Part shown: positions 8,032 through 15,403 of the stretch, in pieces
How positions within the stretch are numbered: the stretch's first letter is position 1
How the letters are laid out: the number at the start of each line of letters is the position of its first letter
Source: a virus
Reading direction: 5' to 3' (one strand)
Virus record (IMG/VR): IMGVR_UViG_3300043803_001411
Location: 1 to 29,571 of that record
DNA length: 29,571 nt
The notes under the pieces: generated by a model
What the model was told of the DNA's origin: nothing
Databases searched by the model: none
What the model saw: only the letters and a program-made list of their open reading frames with translations
Made by a program: the position numbers and the translations under genes

Positions 8032-8259
8032 TTACCACTTCCCAATCGGACATGTTGCTGCTTCTAGTTTAGTCTTTAAGTGCATTAGGCATCCACACTT
8101 TTTGCACTGTTTAGTTAATTTTATTAGTTCTGGACAAGCCCTGCATATTGCCATTCTAGAAGATGCTAACTCCTCATTCTCTACATATTTGTTTGGGTCA
8201 AGCATGTGCCATGGCTTAGTCTCGCCTTGGGCTTGCTTCCATTCTTCCCACTTTGACAT
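8032..8259 (-). CDS. Small zinc-motif protein
   Basis: 75 aa from ATG 8259, chosen because AAGGAGAT lies just upstream; an in-frame start at 8316 is rejected. Sequence core: ICRACPELIKLTKQCKKCGC followed by KTKL..ATCPIGKW. The Cys pattern CxxC ... CxxCxC ... C is that of a small metal-binding protein known from many phage structural or modification loci. Function is unknown. It ends two bases before the preferred start of the oxygenase gene, so the two are likely co-translated. Confidence 0.8.
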   Translation of the reverse strand: MSKWEEWKQAQGETKPWHMLDPNKYVENEELASSRMAICRACPELIKLTKQCKKCGCLMHLKTKLEAATCPIGKW

Positions 8260-8272
8260 GTTCTGTATCTCC

Positions 8273-8686
8273 TTATATGTTAATAATGTTTGTACCGTTC
8301 CAAATATCACCGACATTTGCTGTCTGGCCTTCTGGAACTTTTATAAGTGTTGTTTCACTTTCGAATATTGATATTAGTTGTTCATTTTTTTCAGTATTTG
8401 GCTGTCCTATAATTGTAAGGATTATCATGTCGTCACAAATATACGAATACTGTCCTCTTATCGATCCCTCTGTAATTGATGTAGGATCTCCTCCGTTAAA
8501 CTTTGTACCGTCCCAAATAGCGCCACTTCTAACAGATGAGCCAAAGTCTGTTAAATTTTTGCCAACAATAGGGAGTCCACTTTCTAGTGCAAAATCAACT
8601 CTTTCTTTTTTTGCATCAGGAATATCTGTAAACACGCTAAATACATCCCAGGTGTCTTGACTATTTTTAACTATGCATGCGTACAT
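8273..8686 (-). CDS. Unknown protein, first gene of the modification cassette
   Basis: 137 aa with AAGGAG before the ATG. It carries two copies of an 'IW(D/N)GT' motif: GAIWDGTKFNGG in the middle and VGDIWNGTNIINI at the end. This motif often closes tail-fibre proteins, so the protein may be a fibre-tip or fibre-assembly partner. A -10-like TATACT lies about 30 bp upstream. Function not assignable. Confidence 0.65.
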   Translation of the reverse strand: MYACIVKNSQDTWDVFSVFTDIPDAKKERVDFALESGLPIVGKNLTDFGSSVRSGAIWDGTKFNGGDPTSITEGSIRGQYSYICDDMIILTIIGQPNTEKNEQLISIFESETTLIKVPEGQTANVGDIWNGTNIINI

Positions 8687-8719
8687 TTTTTCTCCTTATT
8701 GTTATATAAGTATATCATG

Positions 8720-10738
8720 CTACTCGTAGCAGTCTCCTGTTGAACAGTCACCAAATTCTCCACCGCATGTAGCGTCACCGCACACATAACCAGAAGATGC
8801 TGTAGGTGTTGGTGCTGTAGGTGTTGGTGCTGCAGGAACTGGTGTTGCAGGAACTGGTGTTGCAGGAACTGGTGTTGCAGGAACTGGTGTTGCAGGAACT
8901 GGCGACTCAGGGCATGTAAATGATTCATTTCCACAAGAGTCAACGTAAATAGTTACAGATCTTCCACAAGATGCACGATATTCAGTATAACTAGAAACAT
9001 TTGGTGTACATGCTACAGGTGTCACAGGTACAGGTGTTGGTGATGCAGGTACAGGTGTTGGTGATACAGGTACAGGTGTTGGTGATGCAGGTACAGGTGT
9101 TGGTGATGCAGGTACAGGTGTTGGTGAAGGACATGTGAATGTCTCATTTCCACAAGAGTCTACATAAATTGTAACTGGTCCACCACAAGATGCACGATAT
9201 TCAGTATAACTAGAAACATTTGGTGTACATGCTACTGGAGTTACAGGAACTGGGACTGGAACTGGTATTGGTGTTGGTGAAGGACATGTGAATGTCTCGT
9301 TTCCACAAGAGTCTACGTAAATTGTAACTGGTCCACCACAAGATGCTCTGTATTCTGTGTAGTTAGAAACATTTGGTGTACATGCTACAGGTGTTGCAGG
9401 TACAGGAGTAGGTGCTACAGGATTAGGACATTCAAATGTTTCATTTCCACAAGAGTCAACGTAAATTGTAACAACTGCATTACAAGATGCACGGTATTCA
9501 GTGTAACTGTCAACGTTTGGTGTACAAGCAACTGGGGTTGCAGGAACTGGTGTTGGTGTTGTAGGGACTGCAGGACAATTACTTGGCGCAGAAGGCATTG
9601 AAGTAGTTGAGCAAGAGTAATTTGTTCCGCCTCCGCCTGGAAGTCCAGAAACTACAGCAGCATATGCAGAACATGCGTTTCCAATGTCAGTAGTTACAAC
9701 ATTGTTTGCGTCAACTGTAAATTGTTCCTGTACTGGAGATCCTTGGTAACAATACGAAATGTATGCTGTTCCTGTTGTTGCTATTGGTGCGACAGGTGCG
9801 ACAGGTGTAGTAGGAGTTGGTCCTACAGGAGCAACTGGTGTTACAGGAACTGGTGTTGGTCCAACTGGTGTTGTAGGAATTGGTGTAGGTGCAACGGGTG
9901 CAACAGGTGTTGGTGTTGGTGATGTAGGAATAGGGGTTGGAGCAACTGGTACTGGTGTAGGTGCAGCAGGCACTGGTGTAGGTGCTACAGGAGTTGGAGT
10001 TGCAATATTTTCATAAACATCTCCATAAAAAACCCAAGCATCTGTTCCAACCTTTAACAAGGTTCCTTTACTATATTGTCCATCAAGATACATTCTTGCA
10101 CTTTTGCTATTAACTGTAACTCCGATTTCTGGAGTAATAGTTGTTGTTCCTGTTCCGTACTCAATTAAATCAATTTTATATCCAACCTGAAGCGCTGTTG
10201 TAGAATTTTTGGGGACTGTAAGTGTAATTGCTGATGACGTAGAAAGTAGTTGTGTGCTTCCTGCATATGATGGCAATAAAGAAAAATTAGATGTTTGTTC
10301 TAATACCGTTGATAAATAGTTAAGGTCAAACCTTTCATCTACAATGTTCCAGTCAATTCCGTCTCCAGCAAGTTCATTATAACCGCCTACTGCTCCAGCA
10401 ATAGCATTTGCAATACCTGAGTCTACATAAGACGTTGTTGCAAGTAGTGCTGTGTTTGGTATTCCGTGGACATCTAGAGTATCTGCATTATGTGTAGCAA
10501 TAGCAGCATTTCTATTTACTACCTCTTCTGCATCTGCATCTACAAGGTTCTGAAGGTGCTTTGCAATTGAGTCTTCCAAAAGAAGTGATGTGTTTGTATT
10601 TGCACCATCATAGGTGTAAGATCCATAGTGATAAAGTCTTAAGGCTGCCTGAATATCTGCTGCATCTGAAAGGCCAGGGATTTTGGTATTGAAAAGTCCA
10701 TCACCGTTAGGCGTGTTATCAATATTCTCTGCTGCCAC
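8720..10738 (-). CDS. Tail fibre with Pro-rich linkers and four Cys-rich modules
   Basis: 672 aa from GTG 10738 (AGAGGTGAT upstream). The N-terminal ~240 residues include LSDAADIQAALRLYHYGS, typical of attachment regions of myovirus-like fibres. Residues about 244-319 form a Pro-rich stalk (TPVPAPTPVP style). Then come four near-identical Cys modules at about 402-438, 450-487, 501-538 and 573-611, each of the form ACTPNVSSYTEYRASC - VTIYVDSCGNETFTCP, joined by Pro-rich linkers. The C-terminus is a short Cys-rich tip (CGDATCGGEFGDCSTGDCYE). Four Cys per module suggest disulphides that form after release, or metal binding. The linkers resemble Hyp-rich glycoprotein sequences of plants, which is why the neighbouring oxygenase and sugar genes are of interest. 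Confidence 0.85.
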   Translation of the reverse strand: MAAENIDNTPNGDGLFNTKIPGLSDAADIQAALRLYHYGSYTYDGANTNTSLLLEDSIAKHLQNLVDADAEEVVNRNAAIATHNADTLDVHGIPNTALLATTSYVDSGIANAIAGAVGGYNELAGDGIDWNIVDERFDLNYLSTVLEQTSNFSLLPSYAGSTQLLSTSSAITLTVPKNSTTALQVGYKIDLIEYGTGTTTITPEIGVTVNSKSARMYLDGQYSKGTLLKVGTDAWVFYGDVYENIATPTPVAPTPVPAAPTPVPVAPTPIPTSPTPTPVAPVAPTPIPTTPVGPTPVPVTPVAPVGPTPTTPVAPVAPIATTGTAYISYCYQGSPVQEQFTVDANNVVTTDIGNACSAYAAVVSGLPGGGGTNYSCSTTSMPSAPSNCPAVPTTPTPVPATPVACTPNVDSYTEYRASCNAVVTIYVDSCGNETFECPNPVAPTPVPATPVACTPNVSNYTEYRASCGGPVTIYVDSCGNETFTCPSPTPIPVPVPVPVTPVACTPNVSSYTEYRASCGGPVTIYVDSCGNETFTCPSPTPVPASPTPVPASPTPVPVSPTPVPASPTPVPVTPVACTPNVSSYTEYRASCGRSVTIYVDSCGNESFTCPESPVPATPVPATPVPATPVPATPVPAAPTPTAPTPTASSGYVCGDATCGGEFGDCSTGDCYE
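8830..8898. repeat. 15-bp tandem repeat coding TPVPA
   Basis: About 4-5 units of GGAACTGGTGTTGCA on the plus strand (minus strand TPVPA). Unit length keeps the frame, so slippage would change only stalk length. Confidence 0.8.
8906..9531. repeat. Four Cys-module repeats with Pro linkers
   Basis: Modules at about 8906-9018, 9124-9236, 9277-9389 and 9424-9531, each about 110 bp and highly similar. A roughly 21-bp repeat (plus strand GGTACAGGTGTTGGTGATGCA-like) fills about 9027-9124 between modules 3 and 4. Confidence 0.8.
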
Positions 10739-10757
10739 TATAAATCACCTCTTGCCA

Positions 10758-11348
10758 TTATACCACTGTAATAAATAAATGAACACGCTTTGGGCCAGCC
10801 ATGGGCACCCAGGTTGTTCCATTATATTCTACACCCTTTATTTCAAGTGGTAATGCTCTGATTGGATCGTCTATTACAGTATTAACTACAAGGCTAGTTG
10901 AAACAGGGCCCCCAGTTGGTGATGAAATAGAATACTGAATACTAAAGTTTGCAGATGTAAGGTTTACATCACTTGCAATTTCTGTTATATTAATTGGAGG
11001 TATTACAAGTGTACCGTTTGCTGCAGTAACATCCTTTACAGAAGAATAAAAGTTTGTTTTTAAACTAAGCATTTCTGTCCACTGTGTTCCATTTGGAGTT
11101 GCTATTTTTTGAAATACTGTTTTATATGTTGGTGAATATGGGTTGTAATCAATTGCAATATCTAGTGCCTGTATGCCAGTTGGCTGACTCATTATTGCAG
11201 CATTAACATTTGTATCTTGTGGATTTCCGTTTGACCCTACAATAATACTTCCACGATCACCTTGTGGTCCTATATCTAGGTCTAGACTTATGCTTTCTGG
11301 TCCACCAAAAACTGTTAGATCTTCATTGGATAAAAGTATATCTGCCAC
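10758..11348 (-). CDS. Virion protein with short Gly-rich motif, unknown
   Basis: 196 aa from GTG 11348, which overlaps the stop of the upstream gene by one base (TAGTG). The N-terminus holds LDIGPQGDRGS, a very short collagen-like piece, followed by a beta-rich body ending in HLFITVV. A similar C-terminal strand ends the collagen-like protein at 12669-13397 (IYVSVV). Probably a tail or baseplate component. Its own stop (TAA) overlaps a six-codon frame (ATG 10758 to TAG 10738) that in turn overlaps the GTG of the fibre gene, so ribosomes could be handed on. Confidence 0.7.
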   Translation of the reverse strand: MADILLSNEDLTVFGGPESISLDLDIGPQGDRGSIIVGSNGNPQDTNVNAAIMSQPTGIQALDIAIDYNPYSPTYKTVFQKIATPNGTQWTEMLSLKTNFYSSVKDVTAANGTLVIPPINITEIASDVNLTSANFSIQYSISSPTGGPVSTSLVVNTVIDDPIRALPLEIKGVEYNGTTWVPMAGPKRVHLFITVV

Positions 11349-12661
11349 TATTCTGCTCCAAATGGTGTTGGAGTTGGTGAAGGTGTTGGTGATGGCTCAG
11401 CAATTGGAGAGGCAGTTGGAGTTTCCCCTATTGGTGTTGGTGATGGAGTTGGAATTGCAATAGGTGCTGGTACTGGTGTTGGAGATGCAATAGGTGCTGG
11501 TACTGGTGTTGGAGATGCAATAGGTGCTGGTACTGGTGTTGGTGCTATTGGGGCAGGAGCAACAGGAGTTGGTCCTGGTGTTGATGTTTGAGGAAATACT
11601 GCAGTAACAATTCCTGAGTGAGCAGAGTGTGTAACTTCTTCTGCTCCTTGAACTGTAAAGAAATTTGCAGAAACTCCATACAAAGTATAATCTTTAGACT
11701 CTGGGTCTTCGTTGTCCTTAAGTCTTGGAGCAAGGGTTATTGTTGCCACATATGTAACTCCTGGCTGAAAGTTTCCAGTAAATGTTGTGTCTTTTCCATT
11801 AACTCTTTTTTTCCAAACAGTTGATCCAGAGAATTGAGTATTTGTTTCAACACTTGAGTCTGGCACTAATCCTGAAACTGGAATTGTTACTCCAGAAATT
11901 GATGCGTTGCTTATTGTTGTTGCCGTTACTGGAAATGTTGCAGTAACAACTCCTGAGTTTGCAGTATTTGTAGAGTCAGCATTTTCTACTGAGAAAAAAT
12001 TTGATGGAATGCCATTTAGAGTGTATCCGCTAGACTGCCTTGGTGTTACATTTATTGTTGCTATGTAGACTGTATTTGAAGCAAATCTTGATGGGCTTCC
12101 AGACCAAGTGACTGTTCCAGAGTATTCTGGTGTATCTATAATTGTGGCTACTGGAACTGCGCCTGTTACTGGTCTTGTTAATACAAGTCTTCCATTTGAC
12201 AAAGGTGTTATTGGGCTTGTTGAGGCTGTTGCACCAGTAACCTGATCTGTTATTGTTATTTTTCCTGTTAAAAGAGTTTGAACTGTCTCATAATTGTTAA
12301 GCGATCCAGGTACAGTAGATGGTTTTCTAACTTCTACATCATAAACATACTCTGTTCCAGCAACCAAGGTTGTAGAGTCTGAAGGCCTTATAGCACAAAC
12401 AACATGAGTTCCATCGTCAGACACACGAGCATAACCTTTGATAGGAACTCCAGAAGAGCCACGAACTGTTGAAATTGTAAACTGAGCACTATCATACAAA
12501 GCGGATGACTCTGTAAAATAATCATCAACATTTGCAAAATTTGTTGGAATTTGGTATTGGCTTAAGTCAAAAACCGTTCCATCGTTCTTTTTCGGGTAGA
12601 TACGAAATTCAAAGGTGTCACCCTTATAGTAATTGAAGTCATATATTGATGGAAATGCCAT
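11348..12661 (-). CDS. Pro-rich adhesin-like virion protein with two Ig-like repeats
   Basis: 437 aa. The N-terminal ~140 residues carry the KGDT version of the baseplate-adaptor module ([20 protein letters not shown] ... [10 protein letters not shown] ... [14 protein letters not shown]). Two tandem Ig-like beta repeats follow. The first has TVTWSGSP ... YIATINVTP ... [17 protein letters not shown] ... SGVVTATFP; the second has STVWKKRV ... [10 protein letters not shown] ... [17 protein letters not shown] ... SGIVTAVFP. This matches bacterial surface-protein repeats of the 'YTL.GV..NFFTV.GA' type. The last ~75 residues are Pro-rich ([10 protein letters not shown] repeats). An extended -10, TGG-TATAAT, lies 6 nt before the ATG, and the TAA of the upstream collagen-like gene is embedded in it. 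Confidence 0.8.
   Translation of the reverse strand: MAFPSIYDFNYYKGDTFEFRIYPKKNDGTVFDLSQYQIPTNFANVDDYFTESSALYDSAQFTISTVRGSSGVPIKGYARVSDDGTHVVCAIRPSDSTTLVAGTEYVYDVEVRKPSTVPGSLNNYETVQTLLTGKITITDQVTGATASTSPITPLSNGRLVLTRPVTGAVPVATIIDTPEYSGTVTWSGSPSRFASNTVYIATINVTPRQSSGYTLNGIPSNFFSVENADSTNTANSGVVTATFPVTATTISNASISGVTIPVSGLVPDSSVETNTQFSGSTVWKKRVNGKDTTFTGNFQPGVTYVATITLAPRLKDNEDPESKDYTLYGVSANFFTVQGAEEVTHSAHSGIVTAVFPQTSTPGPTPVAPAPIAPTPVPAPIASPTPVPAPIASPTPVPAPIAIPTPSPTPIGETPTASPIAEPSPTPSPTPTPFGAE
11461..11540. repeat. 30-bp tandem repeat coding [10 protein letters not shown]
   Basis: Two full and one partial copy of a 30-bp unit beginning TAGGTGCTGGTACTGGTGTT on the plus strand. In frame, at the Pro-rich C-terminus of the 437-aa protein. 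Confidence 0.85.
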
Positions 12662-12667
12662 GGTTTT

Positions 12668-12673
12668 ATTATA
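12668..12673 (-). promoter_or_regulatory. Extended -10 of a leaderless late promoter (for 11348-12661)
   Basis: TGG-TATAAT, 6 nt before the ATG at 12661; no -35. The stop codon TAA of 12669-13397 lies inside the hexamer. Confidence 0.6.
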
Positions 12674-13397
12674 CCACGCTGACGTATATAGATTTCATAA
12701 TTACTGATGCATCAAAGTCTGTACGTATTTGAGGCACTGCCCCACTACCCCAAATTTTTTGATTTTCTATAAAGATTTGCTGAGTAACTGTTATTGGATA
12801 TGTGTGCTGATACTTTAGAGACCCTATAAACTGAGAAACATCTAGATCACCGTTAGTAGAGTAGGTTCTAACCCAAACCTCGGTGTTGCTGCTATGCGTT
12901 GTTAGTTCAAAACTATAGGTTATGAATACTTGAGCACCCTCTTGAAGTCCCCTGAAATTAAATGCTCTTGCATGGTCATTCCATAATGAAGTACAGCCCT
13001 TTGGTAAATATTTTTCATTTGATCTTCCTTCAGATAACAAGAAAGTGCTAACCCAACCATCTTCTCCTTCTGAGATGCCAAGTTTAAAAGGTTTCTCAAC
13101 TTTGTTATGATAAGAAGCCCATCCTGCTTGCTGTCCTGAAGAGGATAGAGAACTTAGACCGTCTTTGCCTGGCGATCCTTGTGCTCCTTTTGGTCCCGAT
13201 TTTCCTTCTGGGCCTTGAGGTCCTTCTTTTCCATCTTTACCGTCTCTACCTGCGGGTCCCTGTGGTCCAACTGGGCCAGGGACTGGAAGAAATGAAAGAG
13301 AATTATCTGTAGAATGAGATGCCTGACTTTGTTCTACTTGTGCAGCATAAGAAGATTTTTTTACACCAGGAAAATCCATAGATTTAGAAGCAGCCAT
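12669..13397 (-). CDS. Collagen-like tail fibre protein
   Basis: 242 aa. Residues 41-80 are thirteen Gly-X-Y triplets ([20 protein letters not shown], then [20 protein letters not shown]), a collagen-like triple helix. A Ser-rich hinge and a beta-rich C-terminal domain of about 155 residues follow. That domain probably trimerises and may bind the receptor or contribute to the baseplate. Phage collagen-like segments usually form trimeric stalks. Pro occurs in both X and Y positions, so it is a possible substrate for the 2OG oxygenase at 7439-8029. A TGA-GATAAT box lies 6 nt before the ATG and there is no Shine-Dalgarno. Confidence 0.85.
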   Translation of the reverse strand: MAASKSMDFPGVKKSSYAAQVEQSQASHSTDNSLSFLPVPGPVGPQGPAGRDGKDGKEGPQGPEGKSGPKGAQGSPGKDGLSSLSSSGQQAGWASYHNKVEKPFKLGISEGEDGWVSTFLLSEGRSNEKYLPKGCTSLWNDHARAFNFRGLQEGAQVFITYSFELTTHSSNTEVWVRTYSTNGDLDVSQFIGSLKYQHTYPITVTQQIFIENQKIWGSGAVPQIRTDFDASVIMKSIYVSVV

Positions 13398-13403
13398 GAA
13401 GAT

Positions 13404-13409
13404 ATTATC
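13404..13409 (-). promoter_or_regulatory. Extended -10 (GATAAT) before the collagen-like gene
   Basis: TGA-GATAAT, 6 nt before the ATG at 13397; one mismatch from the late consensus in this window. Confidence 0.45.
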
Positions 13410-13417
13410 TCATGATA

Positions 13418-13504
13418 TTATTTATTTACTTTAAAAGTTTTATCTTTAATCTTAACTATTGGGGACAACTCTGGTCTTGGAGTTGATATTTTTACTACTG
13501 CCAT
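13418..13504 (-). CDS. 28-aa unknown protein, coupled to 13504-13884
   Basis: MAVVKISTPRPELSPIVKIK followed by DKTFKVNK. Its ATG overlaps the stop of the upstream gene (TAATG), so it would be translated by re-initiation. It is basic, with no known motif, and could be a small virion or chaperone peptide. Confidence 0.5.
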   Translation of the reverse strand: MAVVKISTPRPELSPIVKIKDKTFKVNK

Positions 13505-13884
13505 TATAGACTTCCTGTAACATCACCAAGAACAGAAATAGTTCCAATCAAAGGTGTCCAGATTGTTTCTGAATCAATAGTTACCTGTAGATCAAATGTT
13601 AACTCTGTTACAACTGATTTAAAACCAGTTCCCCATAGTGACGTAATTGATGATGGAGCCATAATGTCTACATATCCTATTCCAGGTGTAACTTCCAGGG
13701 AATCAAGAAAGTCAGACTGAGGATCATAAGAAGTAGCCTCATACGTCCAATCAGATGTATCAAAATATGTTGTTTCGTCATCCTGTAAAAATTCCACACG
13801 GAGCGGAGATGTGTCTCCTCTAACTATTTGCCATTTAATACGAGCAGGATCTGCTCCAAATACTTCAGGTCCGTGGGTAGCCAT
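13504..13884 (-). CDS. Baseplate-adaptor-like protein, RGDT module (second copy)
   Basis: 126 aa. IKWQIVRGDTSPLRVEFLQDD near the N-terminus, then WTYEATSYDP, LTFDLQVTIDSETIWTPLIG and TISVLGDVTGSL. It is a diverged paralogue of 2681-3091 over nearly its whole length. Its position at the head of the late minus-strand block suggests it is among the first fibre-docking proteins expressed. An extended -10, TGG-TATAAT, lies 8 nt before the ATG. Confidence 0.75.
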   Translation of the reverse strand: MATHGPEVFGADPARIKWQIVRGDTSPLRVEFLQDDETTYFDTSDWTYEATSYDPQSDFLDSLEVTPGIGYVDIMAPSSITSLWGTGFKSVVTELTFDLQVTIDSETIWTPLIGTISVLGDVTGSL

Positions 13885-13892
13885 AATAATTG

Positions 13893-13898
13893 ATTATA
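13893..13898 (-). promoter_or_regulatory. Extended -10 of a leaderless late promoter (for 13504-13884)
   Basis: TGG-TATAAT, 8 nt before the ATG at 13884. The palindrome at 13912-13954 covers the place where a -35 would be. Confidence 0.6.
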
Positions 13899-13911
13899 CC
13901 ATAAAAATTGA

Positions 13912-13954
13912 CTAATACCAAGGTTGGTGGGTATAGGACAAACCAAGGTATTAG
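13912..13954. promoter_or_regulatory. Palindromic operator candidate at the late/middle divergence
   Basis: CTAATACC (13912-13919) is inverted as GGTATTAG (13947-13954), with the pairing extendable inward (AAGGTT / AACCAAGG) apart from a short mismatch. It lies between two divergent gene starts, so an operator is more likely than a terminator. Confidence 0.5.
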
Positions 13955-13981
13955 CCAATAATAAATTATACCATAAAGGAC

Positions 13982-14037
13982 AAAACGGACATGATATTTA
14001 AAGTTATCAAATTGTTATAATAGCCAATGTCCGATTT
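13982..14037. promoter_or_regulatory. Inverted AAAACGGACAT pair around a -10
   Basis: AAAACGGACAT at 13982-13992 and its inverted form AATGTCCGATTT at 14026-14037 bracket TATAAT 14016-14021. The same motif recurs at 18381-18393 (inverted) and twice in tandem at 26186-26206. A second possible -10, TATACT, lies at 14075-14080. Together they suggest a repressor-controlled rightward promoter for 14154-15041. Confidence 0.5.
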
Positions 14038-14153
14038 GTTACTTTTAGAACCATATGCCAAGATTGGGATAGTGTATACTTTTAAATATATAAGAGAAAA
14101 GAGTATCTTTATAGTTTTAAAAGATATCTTATATATAGTATATAGGAGAGTTT

Positions 14154-15041
14154 ATGAGTAAAGTTTATCATGAATATCTTTCTGGCAATCTTATTGGCCC
14201 AACAATAAGTATGAACATGGATATAAATAAAAACACGACCTATTTGCAAGTATGTCCAGACTGCTCCCACGATGAGTGCCTACCAGAAAGAGGTCGATCA
14301 AATGAAAAATCAAAAAGTACAAATTCTTTAGATCCAAAAATTTCTTACAGGATAAACAACTTCGGTTATAGGTCTGATGATTTTGATATAAGAGATTCTG
14401 AATCTAATTTTTTATATAGCGGTTGCTCTAATACTTTTGGTATAGGGGTACCGCTTGAATCTATATGGGCCCATCAATTAAACTCTTTCTTAGGTGGAGA
14501 AAAATTTATAAGTTTGGGAATTAACAGTGGGTCTTACAAAACAATTGTTTATGATGTTTTTAATTACATAAGAAACTTCGGAAAACCAAAAGGTGTATTT
14601 TTACTTTTTCCAAACATTGAAAGACAAATAGTTTTTCTTGGCAATAACGATAAAAATGTTAATATTTTTGTGCAAGTTTACAGAAATACTTCTTCAAAAA
14701 TTTCAGAGGTCATTACAGAAAAATCAAATATGTTTGAGTTTTATAACACAGTCAAAATGCTAGAAGACTATCTTTTTGAATTAGGTATACCACTTGTATG
14801 GACAACATGGGATATGGCGCTAGATAAGAAGATATCATTGACCAAGGGATTTAATAACTATGCCAGCCTTGACAATTTTGATATTTATAACAAAACACAA
14901 AACGCCCCTATACCAGAAAAACTAGATAACGAGTATTGGAATGTAGCAAGAGACTCTTCGCACTTAGGATCAAAATATCATTTGTACTATGCGTCAATAC
15001 TTTATGAAGAATGGAAAAGAAAATATGAAAAAAATAATTAA
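14154..15041 (+). CDS. SGNH-hydrolase-like protein (second copy)
   Basis: 295 aa with AGGAG before the ATG. Block I: FLYSGCSNTFGIGV with candidate nucleophile Ser92. A Gly block follows (ISLGINSGSYKTI), and block V is ARDSSHLGSKYH with the expected Asp267-x-x-His270. The N-terminal third includes CPDCSHDEC (34-42), a possible metal site absent from the other copy. Order and spacing of blocks match 5386-6336, but the two proteins share little else. Function could be a glycan esterase or acyltransferase; substrate unknown. Confidence 0.75.
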   Translation: MSKVYHEYLSGNLIGPTISMNMDINKNTTYLQVCPDCSHDECLPERGRSNEKSKSTNSLDPKISYRINNFGYRSDDFDIRDSESNFLYSGCSNTFGIGVPLESIWAHQLNSFLGGEKFISLGINSGSYKTIVYDVFNYIRNFGKPKGVFLLFPNIERQIVFLGNNDKNVNIFVQVYRNTSSKISEVITEKSNMFEFYNTVKMLEDYLFELGIPLVWTTWDMALDKKISLTKGFNNYASLDNFDIYNKTQNAPIPEKLDNEYWNVARDSSHLGSKYHLYYASILYEEWKRKYEKNN

Positions 15042-15099
15042 CAAAATTAAATTTTATTTTTTTAAAAGAAAAAACAAAAACAAAGACTATCTTTATTAA
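15025..15099 (+). CDS. Possible 24-aa basic peptide
   Basis: ATG 15025 overlaps the end of the SGNH gene in another frame and codes MKKIINKIKFYFFKRKNKNK plus DYLY. It is Lys-rich with aromatic residues. AT-rich sequence makes such frames likely by chance; support is weak. Confidence 0.2.
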   Translation: MKKIINKIKFYFFKRKNKNKDYLY

Positions 15100-15101
15100 A
15101 A

Positions 15102-15371
15102 TTACTTTTTTTCAACTTTTGCAATATGTTCAATTAAAATCTTATACATCTCGTCGAGTTTGTTTTCTTGTCGCAATCTTGACTTCTCTGAGGCAATCCT
15201 TTGCTCATCTAGTGCGGTTTCAAGTCTATTAACCTGGTCTTTTAGCGATGAGCCAGAATTCGGCTTAAGTTCGCTGAGATAATGTTTTACAAGCCACTTG
15301 ATTGCAAGTCCAAGTGATGATACAATTGTAAGTATGGCTACGATTAGCGAAGCCCAGTCCTGGATTGTCAT
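15102..15371 (-). CDS. Putative holin: one membrane segment plus coiled coil
   Basis: 89 aa. Residues about 5-28 (DWASLIVAILTIVSSLGLAI) form one membrane helix, followed by KWLVKHYLSELKPN and a charged coiled coil to the C-terminus (heptads around LKDQVNRLETAL). This layout is common in actinophage holin or lysis-accessory proteins. It is alone on the minus strand, convergent with the SGNH gene and divergent from 15404. TATAAT at 15381-15386 (minus) ends 9 nt before the ATG and no Shine-Dalgarno is seen. The lysis role is inferred from topology; a membrane scaffold is the alternative. Confidence 0.65.
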   Translation of the reverse strand: MTIQDWASLIVAILTIVSSLGLAIKWLVKHYLSELKPNSGSSLKDQVNRLETALDEQRIASEKSRLRQENKLDEMYKILIEHIAKVEKK

Positions 15372-15403
15372 AACTAGATTATTATAAGGGGTATTTTACA
15401 AAA

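Noticed and set aside
8830-9531. CRISPR-like array
   Set aside because: Repeats are in-frame protein repeats without unique spacers of constant length.
9759-10016. Plus-strand Gly-rich, collagen-looking frame (GATGATG...)
   Set aside because: It is the exact antisense of the Pro-rich PTP/APV linkers of the fibre gene; Gly codons mirror Pro codons. The minus frame is longer and has a start signal.
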